Part shown: in pieces, positions 10,587 through 20,878 of the stretch
Numbering within the stretch: position 1 is the first letter of the stretch
Layout: the number at the start of each line of letters is the position of its first letter
Origin: Podaxis mareebaensis
Taxonomy: Eukaryota > Basidiomycota > Agaricomycetes > Agaricales > Agaricaceae
Assembly: GCA_018524725.1 (NCBI GenBank)
Contig: JAEUWP010000368.1
Coordinates: forward strand, 1-28,804
Reading direction: 5' to 3'
Length of the DNA: 28,804 nt
Made by a program: the position numbers and the translations under genes
The notes under the pieces: generated by a model
What the model was told of the DNA's origin: nothing
Databases searched by the model: none
The model's input: the letters and a program-made list of their open reading frames with translations, nothing else

Positions 10587-13500
10587 TCAGAGTAAGACTG
10601 TAGGCAGCCACGATGCCCTACGCACGTTGTGCCAAAGTTGAAAATGGGCGATGGAGGAGTGCACGTACGGTTCGAGTGACCTCGTCAGATGCCTAAATTC
10701 GCGAAAGAACATACAAAACAGCATCCGTTGCATTGGTGAGGTCTGCGCCGTTTTCTCCTATTCAACATATCAATCACTGAGTAAGCGAACAGCAAACGTA
10801 CCTTGGCCTCAATAAGCACAGCTATCCTCACCTCGAGCCCCGCGACAAACTTGACAAGGCTATGCCTTGCTGTTTCACTTCCCTATTTCTGGTCAACATA
10901 GATGCAACCTGGCAATGTTTCGAACCCACCAAAGTAGCCGCAATCGCCGCAGAAGAACTTGCAGAACCCCCTCTCGAAGCGTCCCTGATCCCCCTTAGCA
11001 CCCTCAATCTCTTAACCAACTCAAGCATCACAAGCACCTGCCCCAACGTCCCTTCTTCCCTTTTACCTTTGTTTTCACCACCAGAAACAACAGGCACTTC
11101 GCTCATCAGAGCAATACTAATCATCTCTGCATCCCTCACCCACCAATCGCGCACCACACAAGCCAAAGCACACACAACGCACAACACGTTAACGAGAACG
11201 AGTTCGCGGGACGGCGCGGCGAGCGTGAAGAGGGGTTTGAAAAATATTTGGGGAGTGAGAGTTGATAGTGCGGCTAGCAGGGTTGTGAGAGTCGGTTGTA
11301 AGCGTGGTGGGATCGATAGTAGGAAGAAGATGAACGAGAGTGGGATGGTGTCGTTGGGGATCGGATGGAAGACAGCAGCGTAGGTGGAGGTGGGTCTTGG
11401 ACCAAGCGCTATAGTGCAGATTGTATTAGAACCTGAAGACGGGATATAAAAAAGAGTCAATTCACGTCTGTCAAACCAGGGAAAATACGCTGGACAATAA
11501 TCTTCCTCGCACTATCCGGTACCCGATTCACAACTCCGATCAGAACATGCACGACGGTCACCCATTCCGCATTCGCAATCTACGGTCAATGTCAGCCTCA
11601 TGGCCTCAAAGGCAGGAAGGGAGGAGACGCACCAGATGTTTAAGCATCTCCTCAAACGCGTCCTTCCATTCTACACATCTACCTCCACCTCCACTACCAG
11701 GGGGGATACTACCGGCTGACAACACCCACAGCCCACCTTACTCCCACACTCGCACCCATATCCTCCTGGCAACACAAAATCTCAACTATAACCGTTCCTA
11801 CGGCCTTCACCGCCTCCAGTGCTACATTTTTCTTCCCATTCCTTCCGTCCCTCCCCACCTCCTTGTCCTTCCCCTTGTCCTTTGCCTGAACGCTAATAAT
11901 AGTAACTTCAGGAACGACTAGCTTCTCAAGCAGCGATACAACATGGTTCGCTAACGCCGTGCGTAGAGAAGAGTGAAGAGGCGAACCTCAACCGCGTGTT
12001 GTAACAACCAAATCCTCACATCCCGTTCGCACATCTCAATACAACACATCGCTGCCTCCGATAGTATCAACCTTCTCACATCCTCCGTTGTATCACTCTG
12101 CGTATCCCACTTGACATCGTCTTCTTCCTCGACGGCATCCTCATCCAACGCGCCGGAGGACAGATGCTCAATGATGTCTTTGATGATTTTTACGTCACTT
12201 GAGGTTTCGTCTGGAGATTGTATCTGCGATTGCATTTGAGACGCAATAAGAGGGAGGATAGTGAACACGCCATTCGCGACTGAGTGGATGGTGTCAGGCG
12301 ACATTAACGTATGATTATTTTCGCTTGGTATTGTGAGCCCCCACAGCGCACCGAGTATCCTACTGCGGAGGTGCGGTGGAGCAAGGAGGGCCGCCTTGGT
12401 GCACCACAAACACCTCTCCGCACTAGCTAGCTGGGTTCAATTAACACAATGATATAAATTCAAATGTAGAATAAGAACACAAACCTCATTGGCGGGTGGC
12501 CAAGTCTTGACTAACACCTCAAATGTGTCCAACACCAACCACCGTTCCTCTTCTATTCTCGCTAAACCCTCATCCCCGACGCCCGAGCTAATTGACGTAA
12601 ACGGTACGAGGAGTGCCGACAATACCAGACCTTCGTGCGGGAGGTAAACCGAGCGTAGCGTTGATGTCGTCGATCCAGAGGCTTGCCATAAGACTTGGTG
12701 GAGATATCTCACCGAAGGTGCTGTATACTGTGTTGCGGTGCCACCTCCAGAACCAGAGCCTAGGTGCAATGCAGAGGCAGAGGCAGAGGCAGTGTTAAGC
12801 ACGGAAGCGGAAGCAAGCGTGAGTGTATAACGGTAGCCAGAACCCGAATACCGCTGTTCAGTCTTCTTTGTGCCGGACCCCGCCACCATCGCCAACGACA
12901 CCGCGGATCCGGCCCCCATCCCAGTCCCAGAGGCCCCCGAGCCAGAGATCGTGCTCCCCAAAGACGACATCGTCGTCTTTGTGAATGGCAAATACATCTG
13001 TCTCCCAGACGCACTTGCTCCGGTTGTCATCGTCTCTCCATGTTTCCCCTTCCCACCACAATGTCCAAAGTGGTCAACAGACCGTGTGGCCCAACATGCC
13101 CTTAATACATCCTCAGCGAACTTCCGATTCTCGTCGACGGCGGCCTCACGCGCGTGGTCCACCACTTGCTTGAAGCCAAATCTGGTTGCGAGGCGTGAGC
13201 CCGGTTTGGGCGTTTGTGATCGGGAAGGTGGGCGAGCGGGTACTGATGCGGATGTGGAAGCGATAGCAGGTGGGAAGAATGTAGACGAAGATGATGCCGA
13301 TGTCGACTGCTGATGGTGAAATGGTGGTATAGGTGGAGGTGGGAAAGATGCAGATGGCGGCGTAACACTTGCAGGTGCAGGAGGCGTAGTGGACCTCCCG
13401 GCAGCCATAAGTACATGCTGGCGTATATAATCTCATCTCGCTTGCGGAGGTGACGACAAGGATCCATAATGGGGCGACCCAGGTCTCGTTGAAGTAGTAT

Positions 13501-13774
13501 TCAAGAATGGCAGAACTTTTTTAGCCTTGGGTTGCTCTCTGTGGGCTGTTGGTGCTAGGGGTGTATCCTGTACGGGGCTGGATGTCAAGTGCTCCCGGCC
13601 GTCGGGGGAGGTGATCCACGGCTGAACCTGAGTTTGATGTTCAACTTGTTCATCGAGTTGTTTGAGGACATTGTTTGGCTGGTCAGAACGCTTTCCAGAG
13701 GGTTTTAAAGAGTCTAGAGAGAACAGACACCGAGGCGTTGGTTTTCTGATTTCGCCGGCGTGTTGTTGGCTCAT
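10587..13774 (-). pseudogene. Gene D copy 2: helical-repeat-like protein, decayed
   Basis: Paralogue of 450-3395, with more of the ancestral sequence kept. From the Met at 13774 (MSQQHAGEIRKPTP) one frame runs to a TGA at 13433-13435 and continues in the same frame into MAAGRSTTPP (ATG 13408). The true start may therefore be 13774, broken by a CGA-to-TGA change, or simply 13408. Exon 1 ends at 12485, intron 12484-12431, exon 2 is 12430-11987. A ~175-base deletion near 11967 removes the end of the next intron and the start of exon 3. The long exon 11460-10940 is open here where copy 1 has a one-base frameshift. Downstream, an intron of about 47 bases leads to a segment reading SETARHNLVKFVAGLEVRV, then further exons to an in-frame TGA at 10587-10589 shared with copy 1. 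Function unknown. Confidence 0.7.
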
Positions 13775-14085
13775 AGCAGGCCATGACGCACACAACGTCG
13801 TGCTCTTGCGAGTTGACAGGATGAGTTATTATGTAATCAGCGCAGAGGCGCGCTTGAATCAGACAAACTGCAGCTCCTCAAATGCGCCGTCAGACTCACG
13901 AGGTATATTTACTTATACGCCTTTGATGACGACACCATGCGCGATCAAATGCGCCAGGGAGTGAAACGCCAAGGGAGCCATTTTCCAATGCCTCCCCAGA
14001 GGTAGTATAGGAGCAACTCACACCACACAGTTCAAAGAGTGGACGCAGAGTCCTAATAAGCAATAACTAATAATAATCACAAATC
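13775..14085. other. End of duplication and breakpoint region
   Basis: No gene seen. 13775-14049 continues the duplicated block (5' flank of gene D). The homology with unit 1 breaks at about 14049. The stop codon of the NACHT pseudogene lies just beyond, at 14086. An AT-rich run (AATAAGCAATAACTAATAATAATC) sits at the junction. Confidence 0.6.
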
Positions 14086-15933
14086 CTAAGACAGCGACAG
14101 CTCATCCCGACCGTAGGGTCGCATGCAGTGCCAAGCCCTTGCCTGCGCAAGCAAGGCTGTGTTGCTGCCATGTCCAAGGACGTAACACTTTCCTTCAGAT
14201 TCTCTAAATATATTCTGGTTTTGCTGAGAGCTGCGGTCGGCCAAATAGATGATTTTAGGGCGCCAGGTTTCGGGTATCTGTTGGATTTAATAATCAATCA
14301 ATCCGCTAGCGATGATGGGCTTACAATCCTGAGCCGTACCTTTTCAGCAAACCTCTCAATGTCGTCTGCCTGATATAACCACCTATCGCAAAATTTGACT
14401 ACAAGACCCCAATTGATACACGAGAGCCGTTGCAGTACATTGGCCTCCAAATCCACGTTCCCTACTAACTTGAACAGATGTTGCACTGCTGTCAAGTAGG
14501 TCACGCCCTCTATTTTCAGGGGTCTGCGCCACTGAGCCAACATATTGGCATCGTGCCCGCCTAACCTGCAAGTTAGTCGTCTGGTTTGAACCCCGATATC
14601 GATGACACATACCCTCATTAGTATCAGCAGTTGACAACCGGAAGAATGTATCAACGCATGCGGAATAGAATTGGTTATAGATATCTTGTGTCTCGACACA
14701 AAATCGTTGGGTTGATCTTGTTGCATCACGTAGAAAATCGGCAAAGGACGTATGGTAAAATCGTAAATGGATAGGCTGTCCAGTAGGGCACACCTCTACC
14801 TCGAGAACGGAATGGAGGTTGTTGAGGGCTATGTAAACCGCCGTTGGTGAAAAGTTGAGGATTGGGCAATAAATCGGGAGATGATTAGTATTCCACATGC
14901 TGTGGAAAAGGACGAAAAGCAACAGCAGTGTCCTGGGAAGGACATCTCTAGGGATTTGTTGCATTATGACAATGTAGAACCGATCTAAGGTCGAAAGTGG
15001 GTTAGCCAAGGAACTCTTGTTGCTAGCTTTTCCCCCTTCCAGTACTGATTCGAGCTGTTCTTCATTTCCAAATGCGTCAGGACAGTGCGCAATATGGACA
15101 ATAAGATCCACATAGACGAATAGGCCTCCCGATCGAAGCACGAGCTGGCGAATCATCTTCTCGGGTGGCCACACGATCGCCCTAGGCAGGTTATACTTCG
15201 CCCGGATCATTTGAAACCCAGCTCGAACATATGCTTCGATGTCCTGATCTGCGTCACGAGAAACAGGATGCGTCAATTGCCAGCAGATGTCATTGATCCG
15301 TTCCGACGAGAAGGCAGCTACAATATGGGGGTTCCGGCCGGCCAAAGAATGCGCATAAGAACGGAGCGGTCCGCTGGAGAACAGAGGTAGTGACAACCCC
15401 GATAATAACGCGCTGAGCATCCTGGCCACCGCACTCATCAAGGCCGCTGACTACGATGAGCTTCTACCAATCCCATGATCCTGACTGTCCAACTGCTCAA
15501 GGGGGTACACGAGTAACTCTCGAAACTGTACGTCGATTGCCTTTTCGGGTGCACAAGGGGGTCATGCATAATCTTGGCATCGAGAAAGTCGCGGTAAGTC
15601 ACGAATTTCATAGCGAGTTGATAGGCAATGGTTGGCACGAACTTCGTCGGATCGCTCCACACATGAGTTCGCGAGAAGAAGAATGATGTCCCCAGCCTAT
15701 CCCCCATACGTTCAACACAGGCCTGTGTGAGTGCAGACTTCCCAACTCCAGCAGGCCCTTGTAGCCGTAACACGCGAGCCTGGGATGCGTCCCAGCCACT
15801 GGGGCCCCAGCAGTGATATGACGAATATGCTCTTCGCGGGTACCAGGAAGGCATTGTGGTGGATTGCGTGCAGAGGAATCGTGTATTGCTTCTGGCGTTA
15901 ATGCTTTTCGTAGCAAATTGAGGCCTCCACCCT
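14086..15933 (-). pseudogene. NACHT NTPase pseudogene without exon 1 and without kinase
   Basis: A relative of the NACHT part of 3817-7336. It begins at the exon 2 acceptor (TTTACAG before 15933), reads the NACHT lead-in (PPQCLPGTREEHI), Walker A GPAGVGKSA, and then the downstream helical region. Exon 1 and its promoter are absent: the remnant of intron 1 joins directly to the 3' flank of the neighbouring kinase. At least three frameshifts break it (after RHITAG; after KIMHDP; after the GRPEP motif). Walker B reads IVVSGLDE, with Ser for the first Asp. Two introns remain recognisable. The last exon (from an IPETWRPK motif like the IPQMWRPK of the intact gene) ends with its own TAG at 14086-14088, with no kinase attached. 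It could be a kinase-less paralogue that later decayed, or a fragment truncated by the duplication breakpoint. Confidence 0.82.
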
Positions 15934-16195
15934 CTGTAAACTAAACATTGGTGGCTGACCGGTTTTGGCCTGTAAGCAGTCACATCGGGGCGATAGCCCA
16001 ATCAACATCGTGACTGACATGATTGCAGATCGGTGCCTCGGTTCTCGTTTTTGGCCCGGGGCTATGCTTAAGCATGATAGACCATGAAATCTGCATGCCA
16101 ATTCCTTATAAAACATGGAGAGCATGACTACAGGACAGTGCGTAGCAAGTAGACTCAAATGCAACATGCATCCTACTCAGCGGTGCAAAATCATG

Positions 16196-17715
16196 CTAGA
16201 GCTGCGATAACCAGAATGGATCAACAACCGAAATACATATTCAATATTCTCAAAGATACGTACTTCATGAAGGAGTTTTTCAACGCAAGTCAAATCGACA
16301 AATGCTTCAGCACGTTGCAACATCGCGTGCTGCCACCCCTCGTGCACCGGCTGGTCCTTGGCCTTGCCTTCGTACCCATTCTTAAGTCTCACGAATTCTG
16401 GTCTCTGTAATATCTGCGTGCAGGTTGGTCGATTTTCAGGCTTTTGTGCCCAGCAGGACGTCAAGAAGTCCCACAGCGTATCATCAATCTGGTCAATATC
16501 CACCTCTGGCTTCCCCTTAGGTCGGGTTGGAAGGACATCGCTAAACACTCGCCGGTGGCCAACAGAGATTGCTCTCTGCCGTGTCAGGATCTAAGTGCCT
16601 TGAGTGCTGTTGACGTTCAAGAAGCTGGGAGCACCCATACCTCGTAGCAAACCATCCCGAAGGCCCATACATCAGTTGCTGGAACTGGGTTGGAGTTCCT
16701 GTTTTCTAGTTCAGGAGCAGTATCATAATCCATGGAGGTTGTTGCGATTGCATCGCGCACCTCCCATGCTACCGTCTCACCGTGAACAGTTGACAATCTG
16801 AAGTCACTGATGCAAGCTTTCCCCGAATCATTCACAAGAATGTTTTCCTGCGAGGCTTCTGAATTAGGTCGCAAATAACCCAGTCAGAGAATGAACCAAA
16901 GTACCCCTTTAAGATTGCCGTGAACTACCCCTTCACTATGCAGATATTCGAGACCACAGACCACATCATAAATCTCGGAACAAATGAGATCAGTCAAGTA
17001 TGTCACAGCACAGGAAGGGAATGACACTCACGAGAGATTTGCGACATACAAGCGGTTTTGCTTGGAGGTATTCAGTGAGGCTGCCGTTGGTCATCCAGGG
17101 GGACACGAAACAGATTTGTCTGTCCCCTGTGCCATCGAGATAATAAATGCCATAGAAAGGTACGATGTTGGGATGATGGAGCTGCCCCCATAGAACAGCT
17201 TCCTTGCTAAAAAGCTGGTAAAAGGTTCATAGCAGGTCAGAATTGTATTGGTAAAGAAACAAACTTTGACATTAATTGTCCGCCCCCATCCATGAAACGA
17301 CCTCATGACCTTCAAACAGAGGCTCTGCTCATTATAACGACCCTTGTAAATATAACAAAAATCTCCATCAGTAACTGATCTCCCTGAGGCAGTGATGTCT
17401 TTCAAAACATAACACCGAGGGCGGAGTGTTGCAGACCAAGAGAGTCTGCGGAGCGTGTAGAGAACGAGTTTCTGGAAGCTGGGCACTGCAGGTCCTGATT
17501 TTACAAGCACCTGCAAACAATGAGATTTTGTTGCTCAAAGATTTGCAAGTCTTCGACACTAACCAAGTATAAGTAGTCTATCATCAGTTGCACCCTATCA
17601 CCCCGCAGGCCCAGCAATGTTTCTCCCCTGCCCTTCAGGACCTTGGTGAGCATTTCCAAGGGTCCTACAGTTCTTGATATCTATAAGAAGGGATCAGTAA
17701 GATAGATATCCAGTA
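16196..17715 (-). pseudogene. NACHT-kinase gene copy 2, kinase half (3' part, pseudokinase)
   Basis: This is the continuation of 27259-28804 beyond the retrotransposon. The linker exon resumes at 17715 and ends at 17564; intron 17563-17511; the kinase starts at 17510. The intron positions of copy 1 are all kept, and the spliced frame stays open to TAG at 16196-16198. The N-lobe Lys is present (LCLKVMR). The catalytic loop reads HGNLKGEN: the Asp is Asn (codon 16914-16916, AAT preceded by C, as expected from a CpG change). The DFG motif is DFR (16797-16805). The linker is out of frame near 17640 (an in-frame TAG appears), so the ancestral fusion protein cannot be made even without the insertion. 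If transcribed separately, for example from the adjacent LTR, it would be a pseudokinase. Confidence 0.82.
17711..17715. repeat. Target site duplication, left (CAGTA)
   Basis: CAGTA directly precedes the TGTTAT end of the left LTR and is repeated at 27254-27258 after the right LTR. Five-base duplications are typical of Ty3/Gypsy integration. Confidence 0.95.
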
Positions 17716-18378
17716 TGTTATAGTGAGGCTGCTTCAGTCCATAAAGAGGCCCAATACGTATCTGCAGATCATATCAAAGGAGACTTCTCATGTACTAATG
17801 GATAGATTACCTTTAAGCACTGACAGAGTCAATGCATCAAGATAACTATTGCTTATAGTTGCACAATATGTCTACTTCCTCAATATAAAGACTTATAGCA
17901 ACTTAGAGAGTGATAGAGATTGTAGAGACAACTTAATTTGTATCACTTATTGTTGATAAAGACTTATATTTGAGTCTCCACCTAACCAAGTAGAAACAAT
18001 GCTTTCTACTTGTTAGTGTCGACGACTTATATACTGGACAGTGTATCTAATTATATATCTACATTAGAACTTTCCGGAAGTTCTTAAGGTACTGAGACTT
18101 GACTCAGAGATTGACTTGGAACAATAGAAGCATGATTCTACTAATAATAGTTCAATACAAAAAGTTCTTTATCAAAGAAGTCTTCTTTTCTAAAGATAGA
18201 ATGAAAGCTTATCAATCTGTAAAAGTTGTATGACTTTGATATTACATAAGTGAAGTCAATGTAAGAAGGATTATGAAACAAACAAGTTAAAGACTAAAGC
18301 TTTCAGATAAAACAATGAACAAATAGATTGAAAACATAATTAATAAATGTATAGCAAACATTTACTAAGTTCATAACA
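17716..18378 (-). repeat. 3' LTR (left), 663 bases
   Basis: It starts TGTTAT and ends ATAACA, a six-base terminal inverted repeat with TG...CA ends. Equal in length to the right LTR, from which it differs at 17741, 17751, 17799-17800, 18023, 18231, 18251 and 18356. It carries the same TATA-like TATATAAG (minus strand, 18026-18033), which points toward the kinase half of the host gene. Confidence 0.96.
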
Positions 18379-18381
18379 TAA

Positions 18382-18391
18382 TCCCTTTCCT
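18382..18391 (-). promoter_or_regulatory. Polypurine tract
   Basis: AGGAAAGGGA on the minus strand, three bases from the inner edge of the 3' LTR, at the position expected for plus-strand DNA priming. Confidence 0.75.
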
Positions 18392-18422
18392 ATAGAAAAT
18401 GTCCACATTTTCAATTACTATT

Positions 18423-19424
18423 CTACTGCTGATTACTAGGGAATACAGTTCTGATATCTAGTTTCTGTTCCTCTTCATTGTAGTAATAGGCGGTAGTTGG
18501 ATTTTGTATGGCGTTTATATTCCTTTCCACTGGAGGAGGTAATTGAACATTTGATTGTCCAATTAACGGATTTTGTCTTTGTCTCTGTCCCAAGACTCCA
18601 CCATTCTTCGTATAATAACAATGTTTTCAGATTGTGGTTAACAGCATTCGTCGTATGGGTGTGAGACATGGTGAGGGTGTGACGGGTGAGTGAGGACAGT
18701 TCTTGCATTTCCAACTGTAATGTCCGTTTCCATTGCAGAATCTGCAAGAATACTTTGGACATTGATAACCCAAATGTCCTACCAATCTACATCTCCAACA
18801 TCTGTTCTCATATGCTTGTTGCATCGACGTCGGGAGTAAAGTGACTTTGTTGAATGGAAGGGTTCAATTGATAATTTTTTGTTCCCAATCGGGTACATTG
18901 GCTATTGGGTTTTCGACTCTTCGAAGTTTCTCGAGAATATGATAAAGAGAGGGGTAGAGGGAGATGTCGGGTTGTTGTTGAAGAGGTAATTTCTCTTCGG
19001 TGATGAGTCCTTCATTGATAAAAGGGTCAGTTTGATAAGTGAAGTCGAATGGTCTCCCTTGAGGTGGTTCTGGAAGTGGAGTTGGTTCTCAACTGAGTGG
19101 TTCTGGAGTGGATGTAGGATCCACTATTCTGGGAATGGCCTGTGGTGCTGCCTTGCATAGATATGATAGTGTGAGTGTTGCCATTTGTTTTGCAAAATGA
19201 ATGCGATATTTGTCACAGTGTTCAGATGGAGTGTTGTATTCAGGGTTCTGAATATGAGTGGCAGTGTTGTGGAGATCAGTCCACTGTTCATGACCCTTAG
19301 AGGGTGGTTTGATCTCAGGAATGGGATCCCGAGTGATCCATGGAGCTAGGGGTTGATGTGGAGAAAGAGAATCCGGAGAAAGAAGAGTAGCTGGATCAAT
19401 TTCATTGCAGAGGGAGTTGCTCAT
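18423..19424 (-). pseudogene. Retrotransposon ORF4: paired CCHC zinc-knuckle protein, three TGA interruptions
   Basis: One continuous frame runs from ATG at 19424 to TAG at 18423-18425 (334 codons), interrupted only by TGA at 19089-19091, 18864-18866 and 18627-18629. Between the stops the frame reads as protein throughout. It has a Pro-rich N-terminal half (DPATLLSPDSLSPHQPL), a charged helix-like region (LYHILEKLRRVEN), then two zinc knuckles at 18705-18800, both CX2CX4HX4C, four residues apart (CWRCRLVGHLGYQC, then CRFCNGNGHYSWKC), and a Gln/Tyr-rich tail ending FPSNQQ. It lies between ORF3 and the 3' LTR, where chromoviruses normally have nothing. RNA or DNA binding is inferred from the knuckles. 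No named family recognised. Confidence 0.72.
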
Positions 19425-19596
19425 AATGTCAGATATAGTGGATCGATGAAATTTTAGTTAACCTTGTGTTGGATCGAACATAGATTGATTGCATATGTTT
19501 GTTATTTTACTAATCAACTACTCTGCTATAGTTAGACTAGTAACTGTTCTTTCTTATCTAATCAACTACTTGGCTTGTAGCTAATTAGTACTACTT
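19425..19596. other. ORF3-ORF4 spacer
   Basis: 172 AT-rich bases with no coding potential. The motif TAATCAACTACT occurs near 19509 and a near copy (ATCTAATCAACTACTTGG) near 19556. It could be a spacer, an intron, or an internal promoter for ORF4. Confidence 0.5.
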
Positions 19597-20864
19597 CTAA
19601 TAATGTCCTTCTCCATCTATGTTGTAGATAGCCTCATCGTCGAAGTCAAATTCGAAATCAGCATCGTAATCATCTGAGTTGTAGGCATATCTTGTGGTAG
19701 ACGAGAAAGGATATTGTTTGTTACTGGAAGTTCTGGCAAATGTTGCGTGAGGGTTTCCTCGAGCATGACAATAGGTGGTAGCTCTGGAAAACTGTTGGAG
19801 TCAACCAACTCTTGGGTCGATGGTTGGAGGGGTGTGCTTCTCAGGAGTTCACTTTGTGGGGCGATAAGTGGGGCTGAGGGTAAAGGTAACCTGATTAGGT
19901 CCATTGGTGTGGGAAGTCTGCTTGGTTCCTGAGTTGACATCTGACTTTGTGGCAGTGTCAATGGGGGAGTTAGGAGGTGTGGGTATTCCACTATCCAACT
20001 TGGGTTTGTTGGTGGTAATGGAAGGGGTTCCTTGGATGATTGAGGTGATCCTGTCATCTTCAAGCTGCTCCAGTTTTTCCAAGGTGGTTGTGGGTAAATC
20101 CCTTCGATCAATGCCTGAATAAGGATTTCTGGAGCAAAACTTGGAAAAGTGTCCAGGGGTGGAACACTTGCAGTGGACACAGTAGTACATTTCGCACTGT
20201 GTCTGGAAATGGCCCACTCAACTACATAGGCAGCAGGGTTGGTTTCGGGGTTGTAAATTTGGAAGATGTATGGTGGTAGTTTCTCGAGTGAGTCTACCAT
20301 CTTGTGGAGTTGGGCGAGTCGGATGATTGTTGTCATCCTTAGCCAGTTCATGAGATTGGTGTGGTTCCAGCAAAGGAGCAGTAGATGGTCGAGTTGCAAG
20401 TTCTCGGGGGCAGCTAGGACATGGTGTAAATCTGTCTGGAGCTGGTTTGCTGATTGCCGCAGGCTGTAGATAGAAGTCAGGCTCAATGGTCCTGATCTTC
20501 CAGATGATGTTCCCAATATAGGGACCTGCAGGGAGACTGCATGCCAGTTCACGAATAGAGGTGTCCAATTTCTTGGATTGTGCAATATAATGGCTTCGTG
20601 CAGTAGCAAACTCATCAAGTGCAAGCCCAATGGTGTTGCAAAGGTTAACGAATTTATGATTCTGGCCATAAAGTTGTGGGCTGTTCCCTCATGTAGAAAG
20701 ATGCATCATAGGGCAGCAACTTCACTACTGGGTACTTCAGCTTGACCTGGTTGAGGTCGTGGCGAAGCTTGGCAGCTTGGGATAGCCTTTGCCTTTGCCT
20801 CAGACTTCGGAGAGGGAGGATTCGAGGTTGTAGAGAGGATGTTTTCATTGGGAGTAGAGGACAT
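19597..20864 (-). pseudogene. Retrotransposon ORF3: CCHC zinc-knuckle protein with acidic tail, frameshifted
   Basis: It starts at ATG 20864, 14 bases after the pol stop (MSSTPNENILSTTS). Coding signal shifts frame twice: into the pol frame (KLRHDLNQVKLKYPVVKLL, about 20780-20695), then near 20690 into a third frame (LYGQNHKFVNLCNTIGLALD onward) that it keeps to TAG at 19597-19599. That frame carries TGA at 20218-20220, 19849-19851 and 19801-19803. Two zinc knuckles lie at 20134-20235 (CX2CX4HX4C, interrupted by the first TGA, then CX2CX6HX4C). The C-terminus is acidic (DDYDADFEFDFDDEAIYN). Knuckle spacing and the VGH...QC...Y.C pattern match ORF4, suggesting the two are related. Function unknown. 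Confidence 0.65.
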
Positions 20865-20878
20865 TTGTCTGAGGAATG

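Larger units (their letters stand above)
10123..14049. repeat. Segmental duplication, copy 2
   Basis: Same-orientation duplicate of 1-3612, starting GCTGAATGTGATG as at base 1. Offset is about 10.12-10.38 kb, changing at each indel. It ends by 14049, where sequence passes into a NACHT pseudogene rather than the kinase 3' flank found in copy 1. It carries two segments lost from copy 1 (13424-13640 and about 11610-11840). Confidence 0.93.

Noticed and set aside
19617..20669. 350-aa ORF between pol and the 3' LTR
   Set aside because: It is the longest open frame there, but the overlapping frame carries the CCHC knuckles and the acidic tail, interrupted only by TGA codons. The 350-aa frame is a shadow of ORF3.
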